DNA of 39,505 nt, taken from Chara braunii. Lineage: Eukaryota > Streptophyta > Charophyceae > Charales > Characeae. The notes beneath the pieces are model-generated. The model was not told the origin of the DNA. It ran no database searches and saw nothing but the letters and a program-made list of their open reading frames with translations. The stretch is taken from the NCBI GenBank assembly GCA_003427395.1, contig BFEA01000192.1, forward strand, positions 1,888,989-1,928,493, written 5' to 3'. The position numbers and the translations under genes are program-made. Of the stretch, positions 39,232 through 39,505 are shown one piece after another; within the stretch, counting starts at the first letter, position 1; each line of letters starts with the position of its first letter.

Positions 39232-39505
39232 GTTCAGGTCATATCTTCGAGTCTTCCGCTGCGCTACATTGTGCTAATTTCATATGTATCTGGATGTACA
39301 TTGCTTGTTGATGCTTTGCTGACACTGTATTGTCCATTCGAGTCCTTTTCATCACTTTGCGGATCCTTGGCTCCCCATACATCGCTCGGCTGAGCATGTA
39401 TCATAAGTCTCCAACCGCACAGCTGGCCTCACGCTACTTCCATCGATAGGATGAGCACAATCGAATGAATCTTCTGCTAGAACATGGAAATATACACTAC
39501 TACAC
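39232..39505. other. Window end, nothing recognised
   Basis: No motif, repeat or frame that I can support. Confidence 0.4.

Overview
This is a eukaryotic, repeat-dominated window that looks like streptophyte (plant-lineage) DNA. I infer a charophyte alga such as Chara, or another streptophyte that keeps swimming sperm. Reasons: almost everything is decayed Ty3/gypsy LTR retrotransposon with chromodomain-like integrase tails and initiator-Met-type primer binding sites, and the one recognisable host exon (20791-20890) matches intraflagellar transport protein IFT172, a gene absent from flowering plants. There is no bacterial gene organisation, CRISPR array or rRNA. All names E1-E5 and LTR1/LTR2 are mine.

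Layout. 1-3790: non-coding, pyrimidine-rich on + strand, with a TATA box on the minus strand, many GCARTCCG/CGGAYTGC hairpins, a ~160-bp hairpin tandem repeat and a 27-bp minisatellite; perhaps the long LTR of E1. 3795-8493: E1, minus-strand gypsy element (gag, protease, RT, RNase H, integrase), broken by stops, frameshifts and a 67-bp internal duplication. 9352-18766: E2, minus-strand gypsy element with both LTRs (family LTR1), PBS, gag, protease, RT/RH, integrase and chromo-like tail; its leader holds a W-box array, a CT microsatellite and a 251-base assembly gap. 18767-20590: non-coding, simple repeats. 20590-22070: an IFT172 exon with a tRNA-derived SINE-like sequence just before it, a poly(A) retroposon and a tandem repeat. 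22999-24040: E4, minus-strand fragment (integrase end plus a clear chromodomain). 24040-29053: E5, plus-strand gypsy element (gag to chromo-like tail) running into its 3' LTR. 29054-38328: E3, minus-strand gypsy element inserted in E5's 3' LTR, flanked by a short target duplication. 38329-39505: rest of E5's LTR, then CTT/GA repeats and an unassigned open frame.

History. At least three layers can be read: E5 was hit by E3, and E3's 5' LTR was then hit by an LTR1 element that now survives as a solo LTR (36555-37543) with its own target duplication. E3's 3' end (integrase tail, PPT and most of the 3' LTR, about 29159-30810) is inverted relative to the rest; re-inverting it gives a normal gypsy order.

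No element is intact. Of 26 in-frame stops I located, 17 are TAG, mostly where the family has Gln or Trp, which suggests decay by cytosine deamination. The most novel-looking signal is an octamer, GCCATAGC, in sense orientation 134-182 bp downstream of a TATA-like box in several unrelated LTR families. All alignments were made by eye.
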